NCBI GenBank assembly: GCA_946619625.1
Contig: CAMOMF010000201.1
Span: forward strand, 1-14,651
DNA: 14,651 nucleotides
Reading direction: 5' to 3'
From: an uncultured Bacteroidales bacterium
GTDB taxonomy: Bacteria; Bacteroidota; Bacteroidia; Bacteroidales; Paludibacteraceae
The position numbers were made by a program, and so were the translations under genes. Of this stretch, positions 6,244 to 13,458 are shown piece by piece (position 1 is the stretch's first letter; every line of letters starts with the position of its first letter). Below the pieces are notes generated by a model, which was given only the letters and a program-made list of their open reading frames with translations, was not told the DNA's origin and did not search any database.

Positions 6244-8384
6244 CCGCGGGACACATTTTTCACACCCTTCACACCGGCAATCTTTTTCTGTACGGCATCC
6301 AACTGGTCTGTCGATGACACCAACAATGTCAAGTGCCCCTCAAAGATACCGTCATGCGAATCAATGGAGATGGTACGCAGCAGCACACCCTGCTCTTTGT
6401 TGATTAGCGAAGTGATACCACTCACTATACCGATATCGTCATGTCCGACCACACGCAAAGTAATCGGATACTGCAGACCCACCACCTTCCCCGACCAGCG
6501 TGCCGGCACTATCCTGTACGGGAATCGGCTCCGCATATCTGCGGCATTCGGACAGTTGGCACGATGAATCTTGATGCCGGAAGTGACACTCACAAAACCG
6601 AAGATGGGGTCACCATATATAGGGTTGCAACACTTGGCAAGTTTGTAGTCCACGTTCTTCAGGTTCTGCTCAATTACCAGCACATCCTGACTGCCCGAAG
6701 CACTCACATCCGGCGTATGCTGTACAAACTGCTCGGCGGAAATGCCGGACGACGGATGCTCGGGCTCCTGGCTTTCGCGTTCCAGTTCAGCATAAATATC
6801 ACGCACTGCGAGGATATCCAACCTACCCTGCGCCAATGCCTGGTAGAAGTCCGACACCGACTTGTAGTTTAGTTTCTTTGCCAAATGCGATACACGCCCT
6901 TCCGAATAGTCGAACTTCCAATTCTTAAACCGCCTCTCCAGCAGTTCTTTGCCCTCAGCAGCATCTTTGTATTCAATCTCTTTCAGTGCCTGCCGTATCT
7001 TGTTCTTCGCCTTGCTGGTCTGAACGATTTTTAGCCATGCTTCAGACGGTTTCTGCGTAGGTGAGGTCAGCACCTCTACTTGGTCGCCATTATGCAACAC
7101 ACGTTTGATAGGCACGTTTCTGCCGCCAATCTTGCCGCCTACGCACTGACAACCAATGCGGGAGTGGATGGCAAACGCAAAATCCAGCACCGTCGCCCCT
7201 TTGGGCAGTTTCTTCAAGTCACCGGTGGGTGTGAACACGAACACCTCTTGGTCATACAGGTTCAACTTGAACTCGCTGATGGCTTCACGGCTGTCCACCT
7301 GTTCACTCTCCAGCATCTCGCGCACACCTTTCAGGAACTCATCCATGCCGGTCTCGCTCTGACCACCTTTGTATTTCCAGTGGGCAGCGACACCCTTTTC
7401 CGCCACCTCATCCATCCGCTCGGTACGGATCTGCACCTCCACCCATTTCTGTTCAGGTCCCAACACGGTCGTATGCAACGACTCGTATCCATTGGATTTC
7501 GGGATGGACAACCAGTCGCGGAGCCGTTTCGGGTTGGGTTGATACATGTCTGCCACCACCGAGTAGGCTTGCCAGCACTCCGCTTTCTCTTTTTCCGGCT
7601 CAGAGTCCAAAATAATTCGTATGGCAAACAAGTCGTATATGCCATCCACACCGCACTGCTGCTTCTGCATTTTGTTGTAGATGGAGTGAATCGACTTGGT
7701 GCGTCCCTTGATATGGAAACGCAGTCCCAACGCTTTCAGTTTCTCCTCCACCGGTCCGATAAAGGAGGCGATATAGGCATCACGCTCGCGTTTCTTGGCA
7801 TTCAGCGCGTGCGCTATTTCTTTATATATAGTGTAGTTGGAGAACTTCAGGGAGAGGTCCTCCAATTCTGTCTTGATGGCATACAAACCCAAGCGATGGG
7901 CAAGTGGAGCGTACAGAAAAGAGGTTTCGCGCGCAACTTGGCGGCGATAATCACTATCCTCCTCACTATTGAGCGCACGCATCAGGCACAAACGTTCGGC
8001 GATAATAATCATCACCACCCGTACATCTTCCGCCAATGCAAGCAACAGTTTCCGGAAGTTCTCCGTCTCCATCACTGTGTTCTTGAGGTACAGGTCCTCC
8101 ACACGCTTCAAACCCTCAATGATGGTCACCACCTGCTCATTGAACACGCGTCTTACCTCATCCGTGTCGGTTCCGCACAGCAAAATGGCGGCCACTGTCA
8201 CGCCGGTCAGACCGATCTCGCCTACCGCAGTCTCCATCGTGGCTATTCGTGACATCAATTCTTTCTCGCTCAGTCTCGATGCGGCCGATAACAGGCATGC
8301 CTTTTCATCTGACGAGAAAACAATACGGTGCTCCTCCTCCATTCGGGCAAGGGACGCTGACAATATCTTCGTTTTTTCTTCCAT
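6240..8384 (-). CDS. RelA/SpoT-type (p)ppGpp synthetase, decayed hydrolase domain
   Basis: This is a 714-residue long RSH protein that makes the stringent-response alarmone (p)ppGpp in the cytoplasm. The domains in order are: an N-terminal HD-type region (1-180); the synthetase (about 220-340, with GRTKS 227-231, YDLFAIRI 250-257, RLRD 287-290, SNGYESLHTT 297-306 and E316 in VEVQIRT); TGS (about 380-440, VFTPTGDLKKLPKGATVLDFAF); a linker/helical region; a zinc-finger-like segment (AKCCNPI with C585/C586, H607, C611); and a C-terminal ACT domain (about 641-714). The hydrolase signature is lost. Where bifunctional enzymes read LLHDVVEDT this protein has LLCGTDTDE (68-76), and LADRLHNMRT is IAERLCLMRA (128-137). 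It is therefore predicted to synthesise but not degrade (p)ppGpp. A promoter lies upstream in the divergent region. The gene is coupled downstream to the CarboxypepD_reg gene. Confidence 0.95.
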   Translation of the reverse strand: MEEKTKILSASLARMEEEHRIVFSSDEKACLLSAASRLSEKELMSRIATMETAVGEIGLTGVTVAAILLCGTDTDEVRRVFNEQVVTIIEGLKRVEDLYLKNTVMETENFRKLLLALAEDVRVVMIIIAERLCLMRALNSEEDSDYRRQVARETSFLYAPLAHRLGLYAIKTELEDLSLKFSNYTIYKEIAHALNAKKRERDAYIASFIGPVEEKLKALGLRFHIKGRTKSIHSIYNKMQKQQCGVDGIYDLFAIRIILDSEPEKEKAECWQAYSVVADMYQPNPKRLRDWLSIPKSNGYESLHTTVLGPEQKWVEVQIRTERMDEVAEKGVAAHWKYKGGQSETGMDEFLKGVREMLESEQVDSREAISEFKLNLYDQEVFVFTPTGDLKKLPKGATVLDFAFAIHSRIGCQCVGGKIGGRNVPIKRVLHNGDQVEVLTSPTQKPSEAWLKIVQTSKAKNKIRQALKEIEYKDAAEGKELLERRFKNWKFDYSEGRVSHLAKKLNYKSVSDFYQALAQGRLDILAVRDIYAELERESQEPEHPSSGISAEQFVQHTPDVSASGSQDVLVIEQNLKNVDYKLAKCCNPIYGDPIFGFVSVTSGIKIHRANCPNAADMRSRFPYRIVPARWSGKVVGLQYPITLRVVGHDDIGIVSGITSLINKEQGVLLRTISIDSHDGIFEGHLTLLVSSTDQLDAVQKKIAGVKGVKNVSRG

Positions 8385-8459
8385 TTTCCATTTTCTTTAG
8401 TAGTTCATTATAGAGGCGCTTATCGCCATTTCTTTCTACTTTTATGACCAAAATTCATG

Positions 8460-8490
8460 CAAAAGTAGCAAAAAAAACTGAAAAAGGCAA
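8460..8490 (-). promoter_or_regulatory. Predicted Bacteroidota-type promoter for the RelA/SpoT gene
   Basis: Read on the minus strand, TACTTTTG (8467-8460) matches the Bacteroidota -7 consensus TAnnTTTG exactly. A TTG at 8490-8488 lies 20 nt upstream, a fitting distance for the -33 element. Transcription would start near 8453 and leave a 5' leader of about 70 nt. The call rests on the motif match and its position. Confidence 0.6.
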
Positions 8491-8541
8491 GAAAAAAGAC
8501 AAAAAACTGCGTTTTTATTATGATATTTCAGTTTTTTTTTG

Positions 8542-8549
8542 TAAATTTG
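8542..8549 (+). promoter_or_regulatory. Predicted -7 box for the pilin-like gene and rsmD
   Basis: TAAATTTG matches the Bacteroidota -7 consensus TAnnTTTG exactly and is followed by C, in the context TTTGTAAATTTGCA that is common before Bacteroidales genes. It lies 73 nt before the start codon at 8623. I do not see a TTG-type -33 element at the expected distance, as the sequence there is T- and A-rich. Transcription would start near 8556. Confidence 0.6.
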
Positions 8550-8555
8550 CACTCG

Positions 8556-8580
8556 ATTTGGTGTATCACGGTACACAAAT
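8556..8580 (+). other. Inverted repeat at the predicted transcript start
   Basis: The arms atttg-g-tgta (8556-8565) and tacacaaat (8572-8580) pair over 9 bp with one bulged G and a 6-nt loop (tcacgg). The repeat begins where transcription from the -7 box at 8542-8549 should start. It could be a 5' hairpin in the mRNA or a repressor-type operator. No U tract follows, so it is not a terminator. Confidence 0.4.
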
Positions 8581-8622
8581 CGCTTTTTCTACGAATAATA
8601 ACAAAAATAAAATACCAAAAAA

Positions 8623-9318
8623 ATGAAAACTACTATCCGTGTTTTACTTGCGCTCGCAATTTGCTTCTTGGCATATATTTGCGTCATGAGCGTTGTAACC
8701 CCTATCCATTTCGAAAATGAAAGAGCAGCCCGCGAAGTTGCCGTGGCAGAGAAACTGACCGACATCCGTACTGCAGAAAACGAGTTTCGCCTCCAGCATG
8801 GTCGCTACACCGCCAACCTCGACTCTCTCGTTCTTTGGCTACAAACAGGCAGCAAAAAAGAGGTGGTAAAGGAAGGTGCTCTTACCGAGAAACAACTTGA
8901 GGCAGGTATGACCGAAGCCAAGGCTGTTAAAATCATAGAAAAAGCCAAGAAAACCGGCAACTACAAAGAGGTTGAGGCAGAGGGGCTGACAGGCTTCGTA
9001 CGTGACACCATCGCTTCGCCTGTACTTACTGCGCTCTTCAAAGGCAAGTACGACAACGAGTCGGTTAAGCAACTGATTTACATTCCTTATACCGACCATA
9101 TCAAGTTCGAGGCGGAGACGAACGACAACTACACTACCAGCCAAGGCATCCGTATCCCCCTCGTTGAGGTGCGTGCACACTACAACACCTATCTGGGCGA
9201 CCTTGATGACCAGGAGCGCGTCAACCTCATTGACCGCGAGGAGCAACTTGACCACTACCCCGGCCTGAAAATGGGTGACATCAACGAGCCTAACAACAAC
9301 GCCGGAAACTGGGAGTAA
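8623..9318 (+). CDS. Membrane-anchored protein with pilin-like N-terminal helix
   Basis: The protein has 231 residues and I do not recognise a named family. An uncleaved signal-anchor (about residues 5-26, RVLLALAICFLAYICVMSVV) is followed by a charged amphipathic helix and the segment KLTDIRTAENEFRLQHGRY (44-62), then TANLDSLVLWL. This closely resembles the alpha-1/loop region of type II pseudopilins and type IV pilins, where a helix ends in a Y.xxxGRYP-like turn followed by a short 'sLdeL' stretch. No prepilin peptidase site (G/FTLxE) is visible, so it is not a normal processed pilin. The rest is soluble and acidic, rich in Asp, Glu and Asn towards the C terminus, probably in the periplasm. 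The start at 8623 follows an A-rich leader typical of the phylum. It is 22 nt upstream of rsmD and likely co-transcribed with it. Confidence 0.8.
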   Translation: MKTTIRVLLALAICFLAYICVMSVVTPIHFENERAAREVAVAEKLTDIRTAENEFRLQHGRYTANLDSLVLWLQTGSKKEVVKEGALTEKQLEAGMTEAKAVKIIEKAKKTGNYKEVEAEGLTGFVRDTIASPVLTALFKGKYDNESVKQLIYIPYTDHIKFEAETNDNYTTSQGIRIPLVEVRAHYNTYLGDLDDQERVNLIDREEQLDHYPGLKMGDINEPNNNAGNWE

Positions 9319-9340
9319 ACAATCACCCCCGTTTACACAC

Positions 9341-9871
9341 ATGCGTATCATAAGCGGCAAATGGAAAGGCAGACGGTTGAATCCGCCGAAAAACATCACG
9401 GCAAGACCCACTACTGACTTCGCTAAAGAGAGTCTTTTCAACCTTTTGCAAAACAAGATACAAATCGAGGGCAGCAATGTCCTCGACTTGTTTGCTGGGA
9501 CAGGCAGCATCAGTTTGGAGTGTGCCAGCCGCGGAGCCGCAGATGTTATAGCGGTGGAAGTGGCACACACACAACAGAACTTCATCATCAGTGCCTCCAA
9601 GCAACTCGGAGCCGAAAACCTCACCGTCATTCGCGGAGATGCTTTCAAGTTCATCGCTGCATGCAGGCAGAAATTCGACCTCATTTTTGCAGACCCGCCC
9701 TACGCACTGGATAAACTGCCCACCCTGCCAGACTTGGTTTTTGGGGCACAACTCCTTGCCGAGGACGGATTGTTTGTATTGGAGCATTCTGCCAACAACA
9801 ATTTTGCCGGGCACCCGCATTTCCTCGAAGAACGCAAATATGGCAATGTGCACTTCTCTTTCTTCGCGTAA
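9341..9871 (+). CDS. rsmD: 16S rRNA (guanine966-N2)-methyltransferase
   Basis: RsmD methylates G966 of 16S rRNA in the assembling small subunit, using S-adenosylmethionine. The protein has 176 residues, the normal length for the family. It opens with MRIISGKWKGRRL, followed by RPT (22-24) and the partner sequence FAKESLFNLL. The SAM-binding motif I is VLDLFAGTGSIS (47-58), with the acidic E73 in AVEV. The catalytic motif is DPPY (118-121), preceded by FDLIFA, and the C terminus carries a YGNVHFSFF segment. An in-frame ATG at 9275 would add 22 residues with no family counterpart and overlap the upstream gene, so 9341 is preferred. Confidence 0.95.
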   Translation: MRIISGKWKGRRLNPPKNITARPTTDFAKESLFNLLQNKIQIEGSNVLDLFAGTGSISLECASRGAADVIAVEVAHTQQNFIISASKQLGAENLTVIRGDAFKFIAACRQKFDLIFADPPYALDKLPTLPDLVFGAQLLAEDGLFVLEHSANNNFAGHPHFLEERKYGNVHFSFFA

Positions 9872-9887
9872 GGACTTTGAATGGACA

Positions 9888-9964
9888 ACCATAAGATGAC
9901 CATAAGATGACCATAAGATAACCATAAGATGACCATAAGATCAGCAATGGGCAACTATAAGATA
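9888..9964 (+). repeat. 11-bp tandem repeat between rsmD and the pectate lyase gene
   Basis: Five head-to-tail units of accataagat plus one variable base start at 9888, 9899, 9910, 9921 and 9932 (last bases g, g, a, g, c). After one divergent 11-bp unit (9943-9953), a sixth copy, actataagata, returns in phase at 9954. The longer segment aatggacaaccataagat (9880-9897) recurs with two changes at 9946-9963, exactly six periods later. No TAnnTTTG box is present between 9872 and 9986. Confidence 0.85.
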
Positions 9965-9986
9965 ACAACAACTCAAAAAATTCACC

Positions 9987-12209
9987 ATGCGTAAAACCTT
10001 ACTTGCTCTTGCAGCACTCCTGCTTTGCGGCTTCCTTCATGCCGCTGTCACCGTCAACAACGCAGCCGGTTGGCTCGAATCCGCCTACGTGGAATGGGCT
10101 CCCCTGTCCGGCTACAACGACTACAATGTTTATGTCCGCCCTCAAAACGGACAGTACACCCAACTCGACAAACCTTTGCTCCGCAGTTACGGCACTTACT
10201 ACCGCGCCGATGCCCTCGGATTGGCGGCAGGCACCTACCAGATGAAAGTGGTACCCGTTGCTGCCGGAAACGAAGTCACTGCCGATGCTACCGAGACGGC
10301 ACTACTCACCGTTGCAGCACACGACAGAAACGGATTTGCACACTATAATTATCCCGCGGGCGTGGGCGCGTACAAGAACGATGGTACGCTTAAAGCCGGT
10401 GCCAAGGTGTTCTACGTACATGCCGGCAATGCCAAGACTATCAGCACGACCGTCAAAACCACCAAGAACGGCGGTACTACGACATGCACAGGCATGCAGG
10501 CAATCATCACTGCCTACCAGAAAGGGTACGACACCACCCCACTCTGTTTCCGCATCCTCGGAACACTCAATGCATCTGACATGGATGCGCTGGACAGCAG
10601 CGAAGAGGGACTGCAAGTCAAGGGCAACAAAGCCGACTCGGAACTCAACATCACCATTGAGGGTGTGGGCAAAGACGCGGTCATCCGCGGTTTCGGCATG
10701 CTCATTCGCAACGCCAAGAGTGTTGAGGTACGCAACTTTGCCGTCATGACCGCCATGGATGACTGCATCTCACTCGACACGGACAATAGTAACATCTGGG
10801 TCCACCATATCGATGGTTTTTACGGCAAACAAGGCTCAGGCGACAAGGCCAAAGGCGATGGTTGCATTGACGTAAAGTCCAACTCCAAGTTCGTCACCGT
10901 CAGTTACAACCATTTCTGGGACACAGGTAAGTCCAGTATGTGCGGTATGAAGAGCGAAAGTGGTCCGAACTACATCACTTATCACCACAACTGGTTCGAC
11001 CACTCCGATTCCCGCCACCCGCGTATCCGCACCATGAGTGTGCATATCTACAACAACTATTTCGACGGCAACGCCAAGTATTGTGTGGGTGTCACCACCG
11101 GATCTTCCGCGTTCGTGGAGAACAACTATTTCCGCAACTGTCCCAAGCCCATGCTCATTTCCCTGCAAGGTACTGACACCAAGAATGGCACGGCAGAGGC
11201 AGAAGGCACCTTCTCAGGCGAGGCTGGCGGTATGATTAAGGCATACAACAACCAGTTCACCGGCAGCAAGACGCTCGTTTATTACAACGCCTCTTCCGCA
11301 CCCGTTCATTTCGATGCCTATTTGGCAAACAGCCGCACCGAGCAAGTGCCCGCAACCGTTACTACCAAGTCCGGTGCGAACACCTACAACAATTTCGACA
11401 CCAACGCGCAGGTCATGTACTCTGTCACTCCCGACGATCCTGCCAATGTACCGGGAATCGTGACCGGCAACTTGGGTGCAGGACGCTGCCAACATGGCGA
11501 CTTTGCTTTCACCTTCACCGATGCTGATAACAGCAGTTACGACCTCAACCAACAGTTGGTAGCGGCAATTACCTCCTACTCTTCTTCTCTGGACAGTATT
11601 TTTGGCGAGGAAATGAGTTATGTGGACACAACGGGCGTTGACACCACCCACCACAGCGGTACGGGCAGCCATGAGTGTTATATTCTTAACGGCGCACCAA
11701 CCTCTTCTTTCTACACTTTCACCAACTGCTCTTTCAGCAAAAACAAAGGAACGGTTACCGTAAATGGCACTACTTACACCGAGTGCGTCAAAATGGAAGG
11801 GTCCACCAATATCAGTTTCACCACTGACCAACAATACACGCTCTTCTTGGCATTTGACAAAGCAACTGCCAACATCATGATTGACAGTGTTAAGACGGTT
11901 GCCACCAACGGCACTATCAGCAAGGTACTGCCTGCTGGCCGTCACCAACTGACCAAGGCGGACAGCAACAACCTATATTACATCAACCTGTATGATGATG
12001 GTTCTGCGTTGCAAAACAGCTGCGAAACAAGTCTCTCGTTTAATGGAGAGACTATTCTCAACCCCGAGGGCAAATTGGTTCGTCTGTACACCCTGCAAGG
12101 CGCTTGTCTGGGCAGTACCACTTCCACACTGATTGGCACCGAGAACCTGCCCTCCGGCATTTACTTTGCCACCACAGCAGAAGGATCACTCAAGTTCCGC
12201 AAACAATAA
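9987..12209 (+). CDS. Secreted pectate lyase (polysaccharide lyase family 1) with T9SS tail
   Basis: This 740-residue enzyme cleaves polygalacturonate by beta-elimination with calcium. The signal peptide is residues 1-19. A beta-rich, Ig/FN3-like region covers about 27-110 (SAYVEWAPLSGYNDYNVYV). The PL1 parallel beta-helix spans about 120-450. Its motifs are WVHHIDG (271-277), DGCIDVKSNSKFVTVSYNHF (291-310), HHNWFDHSDSRHPRIR (333-348, containing the expected catalytic Arg) and HIYNNYF (353-359). A Thr-rich linker (about 547-563) leads to an additional beta-sandwich-like domain (about 564-680), perhaps for binding. The last roughly 55 residues (GKLVRLYTLQG ... LPSGIYFATTAEGSLKFRKQ) resemble a type A sorting domain for the type IX secretion system, so the enzyme should be exported across the outer membrane. 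No SusC/SusD or other pectin enzymes are nearby. Confidence 0.93.
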   Translation: MRKTLLALAALLLCGFLHAAVTVNNAAGWLESAYVEWAPLSGYNDYNVYVRPQNGQYTQLDKPLLRSYGTYYRADALGLAAGTYQMKVVPVAAGNEVTADATETALLTVAAHDRNGFAHYNYPAGVGAYKNDGTLKAGAKVFYVHAGNAKTISTTVKTTKNGGTTTCTGMQAIITAYQKGYDTTPLCFRILGTLNASDMDALDSSEEGLQVKGNKADSELNITIEGVGKDAVIRGFGMLIRNAKSVEVRNFAVMTAMDDCISLDTDNSNIWVHHIDGFYGKQGSGDKAKGDGCIDVKSNSKFVTVSYNHFWDTGKSSMCGMKSESGPNYITYHHNWFDHSDSRHPRIRTMSVHIYNNYFDGNAKYCVGVTTGSSAFVENNYFRNCPKPMLISLQGTDTKNGTAEAEGTFSGEAGGMIKAYNNQFTGSKTLVYYNASSAPVHFDAYLANSRTEQVPATVTTKSGANTYNNFDTNAQVMYSVTPDDPANVPGIVTGNLGAGRCQHGDFAFTFTDADNSSYDLNQQLVAAITSYSSSLDSIFGEEMSYVDTTGVDTTHHSGTGSHECYILNGAPTSSFYTFTNCSFSKNKGTVTVNGTTYTECVKMEGSTNISFTTDQQYTLFLAFDKATANIMIDSVKTVATNGTISKVLPAGRHQLTKADSNNLYYINLYDDGSALQNSCETSLSFNGETILNPEGKLVRLYTLQGACLGSTTSTLIGTENLPSGIYFATTAEGSLKFRKQ

Positions 12210-12265
12210 TAATTTTTGGAGTGCAGGAGTGCAGGGGACGCCGGTATTTTAGCCGGGCTGCACAG

Positions 12266-12334
12266 AACAACAGATTACGGTCAAACATCAGATGATACAG
12301 AACAACAGATTACGGCTAACAACAGATTACACCG
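12266..12334 (+). repeat. Tandem repeat of about 17.5 bp
   Basis: Four units run head to tail. The core aacaacagattac occurs at 12266-12278, 12301-12313 and 12318-12330, and a degraded copy (aaacatcagatgatac) sits near 12283. The spacing is 17, 18 and 17 bp. A longer match, acagaacaacagattacgg, is exact at 12262-12280 and 12297-12315. The array lies downstream of the pectate lyase stop codon and before its terminator, so it would be in the 3' UTR of that mRNA. Confidence 0.75.
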
Positions 12335-12371
12335 AAGGCTAAATTCGATGCCAAGGGTTCACAAATAATTA

Positions 12372-12406
12372 GCGAGGCAATTCCCAATGGAGTTGCCTCG
12401 CCTTTT
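12372..12406 (+). terminator. Rho-independent terminator of the pectate lyase gene
   Basis: The arms gcgaggcaattcc (12372-12384) and ggagttgcctcgc (12389-12401) form a 13-bp stem with one G-U pair and a CAAT tetraloop. A short T run (cttttg, 12402-12407) follows. On the other strand the hairpin is followed by AT-rich sequence, so it may also stop transcription arriving from the leftward nucleotidyltransferase gene. Confidence 0.85.
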
Positions 12407-12520
12407 GATAATTTGTGTGTTATGTTGTGTGTGTGTTAAGTTTCGAATAAGTTTTTAGGAGTGCAAGACCAAGCCTGTCGAGGGAGAACTCCTTTAACTC
12501 CTACTATCCAGCGCGGTGAT

Positions 12521-13426
12521 TTAGAACAGCGGGCTGGGGTATGTGCCGTCCTTGGCAAGGGACGCAAACTTGGCAACCACTTGCGGGCGGTCCTCTGAAT
12601 AGGTCACACCGAACCACTTTGACGGAGTGTCCAGCACCTTGCAAGTAGCCTTACCGGCAACAATGAGGTCGTTTACAAGCGTAGGAATATAGAACTCCGA
12701 TTTCATTTCCTGACCATGCTCCTGCAGGAAAGTCTTGAAGGCAGCCTCAACATATCCGAAATACTCGGGAGTGAAGCCCCACATATTCATGGATACAGGC
12801 GCATTTTCCTCAAGGAAGATGTCAGCATCGTGCTCGTCCTTGAAATATATTTTTCCGTCCTCTTTGCGAACAATATTGGTGCGCTCCACTACACCTGTGA
12901 GGTGACCTTCAGCATCGGTTTGGCAAACGCCGCGACTAACCGAACCATTCTCTGACAGCGTATTGCAAACGCGATAACCTACCATGCAGTACTGATTCTG
13001 TTTGTCAGCAACGGAATTGAGGAAATCAGCAAGAATCTGGAAGGACTCACGACCATAATAGTCGTCAGCATTGATGACGGCAAAGGGCTCTTTGATAACA
13101 TCCTTACCCATCAGCACTGCATGGTTCGTGCCCCAAGGTTTGCTGCGCTCAGGGTTGTATGTGCACCCCGCAGGCACTTTGTCGATGGACTGGAAACATA
13201 CCTCGCAAGGTACCTTACCCTCGTATTTCGAGAGGACTACGCGACGGAAATCCGCTTCAAAATCCTTGCGGATGACGAACACTACTTTGCCAAAACCGGC
13301 TCGAAGTGCATCGAATACCGAATAGTCCATGATTGTCTCTCCGTTTGGACCAAGCGCATCAATCTGCTTGAGTCCACCGTAGCGGCTACCCATTCCTGCC
13401 GCCAAGATAAAAAGTGTTGGTTTCAT
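12521..13426 (-). CDS. Sugar-phosphate nucleotidyltransferase family protein
   Basis: This 301-residue protein of the NTP_transferase (GT-A-like) fold is related to glucose-1-phosphate nucleotidylyltransferases, which make NDP-sugars in the cytoplasm for cell-envelope glycans. It opens with the nucleotide-binding signature LAAGMGSRYGGLKQ (8-21), followed by GPNGETIMDYSVFDA. KPWGTNHAV (96-104) contacts the base and sugar in relatives, and NADDYYG (119-125) carries the metal-binding aspartates. The sequence does not decide which sugar or which nucleotide is used; the family also includes proteins annotated simply as nucleotidyltransferases. The start codon is 32 nt downstream of the ribH stop codon with no promoter motif in between, so it is probably the last gene of a TPR-ribH-nucleotidyltransferase transcript. 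Confidence 0.85.
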   Translation of the reverse strand: MKPTLFILAAGMGSRYGGLKQIDALGPNGETIMDYSVFDALRAGFGKVVFVIRKDFEADFRRVVLSKYEGKVPCEVCFQSIDKVPAGCTYNPERSKPWGTNHAVLMGKDVIKEPFAVINADDYYGRESFQILADFLNSVADKQNQYCMVGYRVCNTLSENGSVSRGVCQTDAEGHLTGVVERTNIVRKEDGKIYFKDEHDADIFLEENAPVSMNMWGFTPEYFGYVEAAFKTFLQEHGQEMKSEFYIPTLVNDLIVAGKATCKVLDTPSKWFGVTYSEDRPQVVAKFASLAKDGTYPSPLF

Positions 13427-13458
13427 ATTGTGTATTGATTATTTGTTGTCCGTGCTAC

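Larger units (their letters stand above)
12210..12520. other. Repeat-rich intergenic region between convergent genes
   Basis: These 311 bp lie between the 3' ends of the pectate lyase and nucleotidyltransferase genes. In order they hold two head-to-tail copies of ggagtgca (12218-12225, 12226-12233), a 17-18-bp tandem repeat (12266-12334), a terminator hairpin (12372-12401), a GT-rich run (about 12415-12437), a third ggagtgca (12458-12465), and a duplicated aactcct (12487-12493, 12496-12502). The last ggagt and the first actcct could pair, but no U tract follows that would mark a minus-strand terminator. I see no RNA gene or credible ORF. Confidence 0.6.

Noticed and set aside
7080..8252. 390-codon open frame antisense to the RelA/SpoT gene
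   Set aside because: The overlapping RSH gene is unmistakable across the same bases. The antisense product is rich in His, Gln and Leu and has no recognisable domain, as expected from the reverse complement of a biased coding sequence.
8444..8626. 60-codon Lys-rich frame in the divergent promoter region
   Set aside because: It covers both predicted promoters, consists mostly of A-runs read as Lys, and overlaps the next start codon. It is AT-rich promoter DNA.
9275..9340. Upstream in-frame ATG giving rsmD a 22-residue extension
   Set aside because: RsmD proteins begin at MRIISG. The extension is low-complexity Thr/Ser/Pro sequence overlapping the end of the upstream gene.
9681..9971. Repetitive minus-strand frames encoding ILWSSYG/YGHLMV-like repeats
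   Set aside because: They are only the translation of the 11-bp tandem repeat read antisense, plus the rsmD antisense strand.
12456..12493. Hairpin aggagt/actcct as terminator of the nucleotidyltransferase gene
   Set aside because: The stem is 6 bp with a 25-nt loop and has no U tract on the minus strand.
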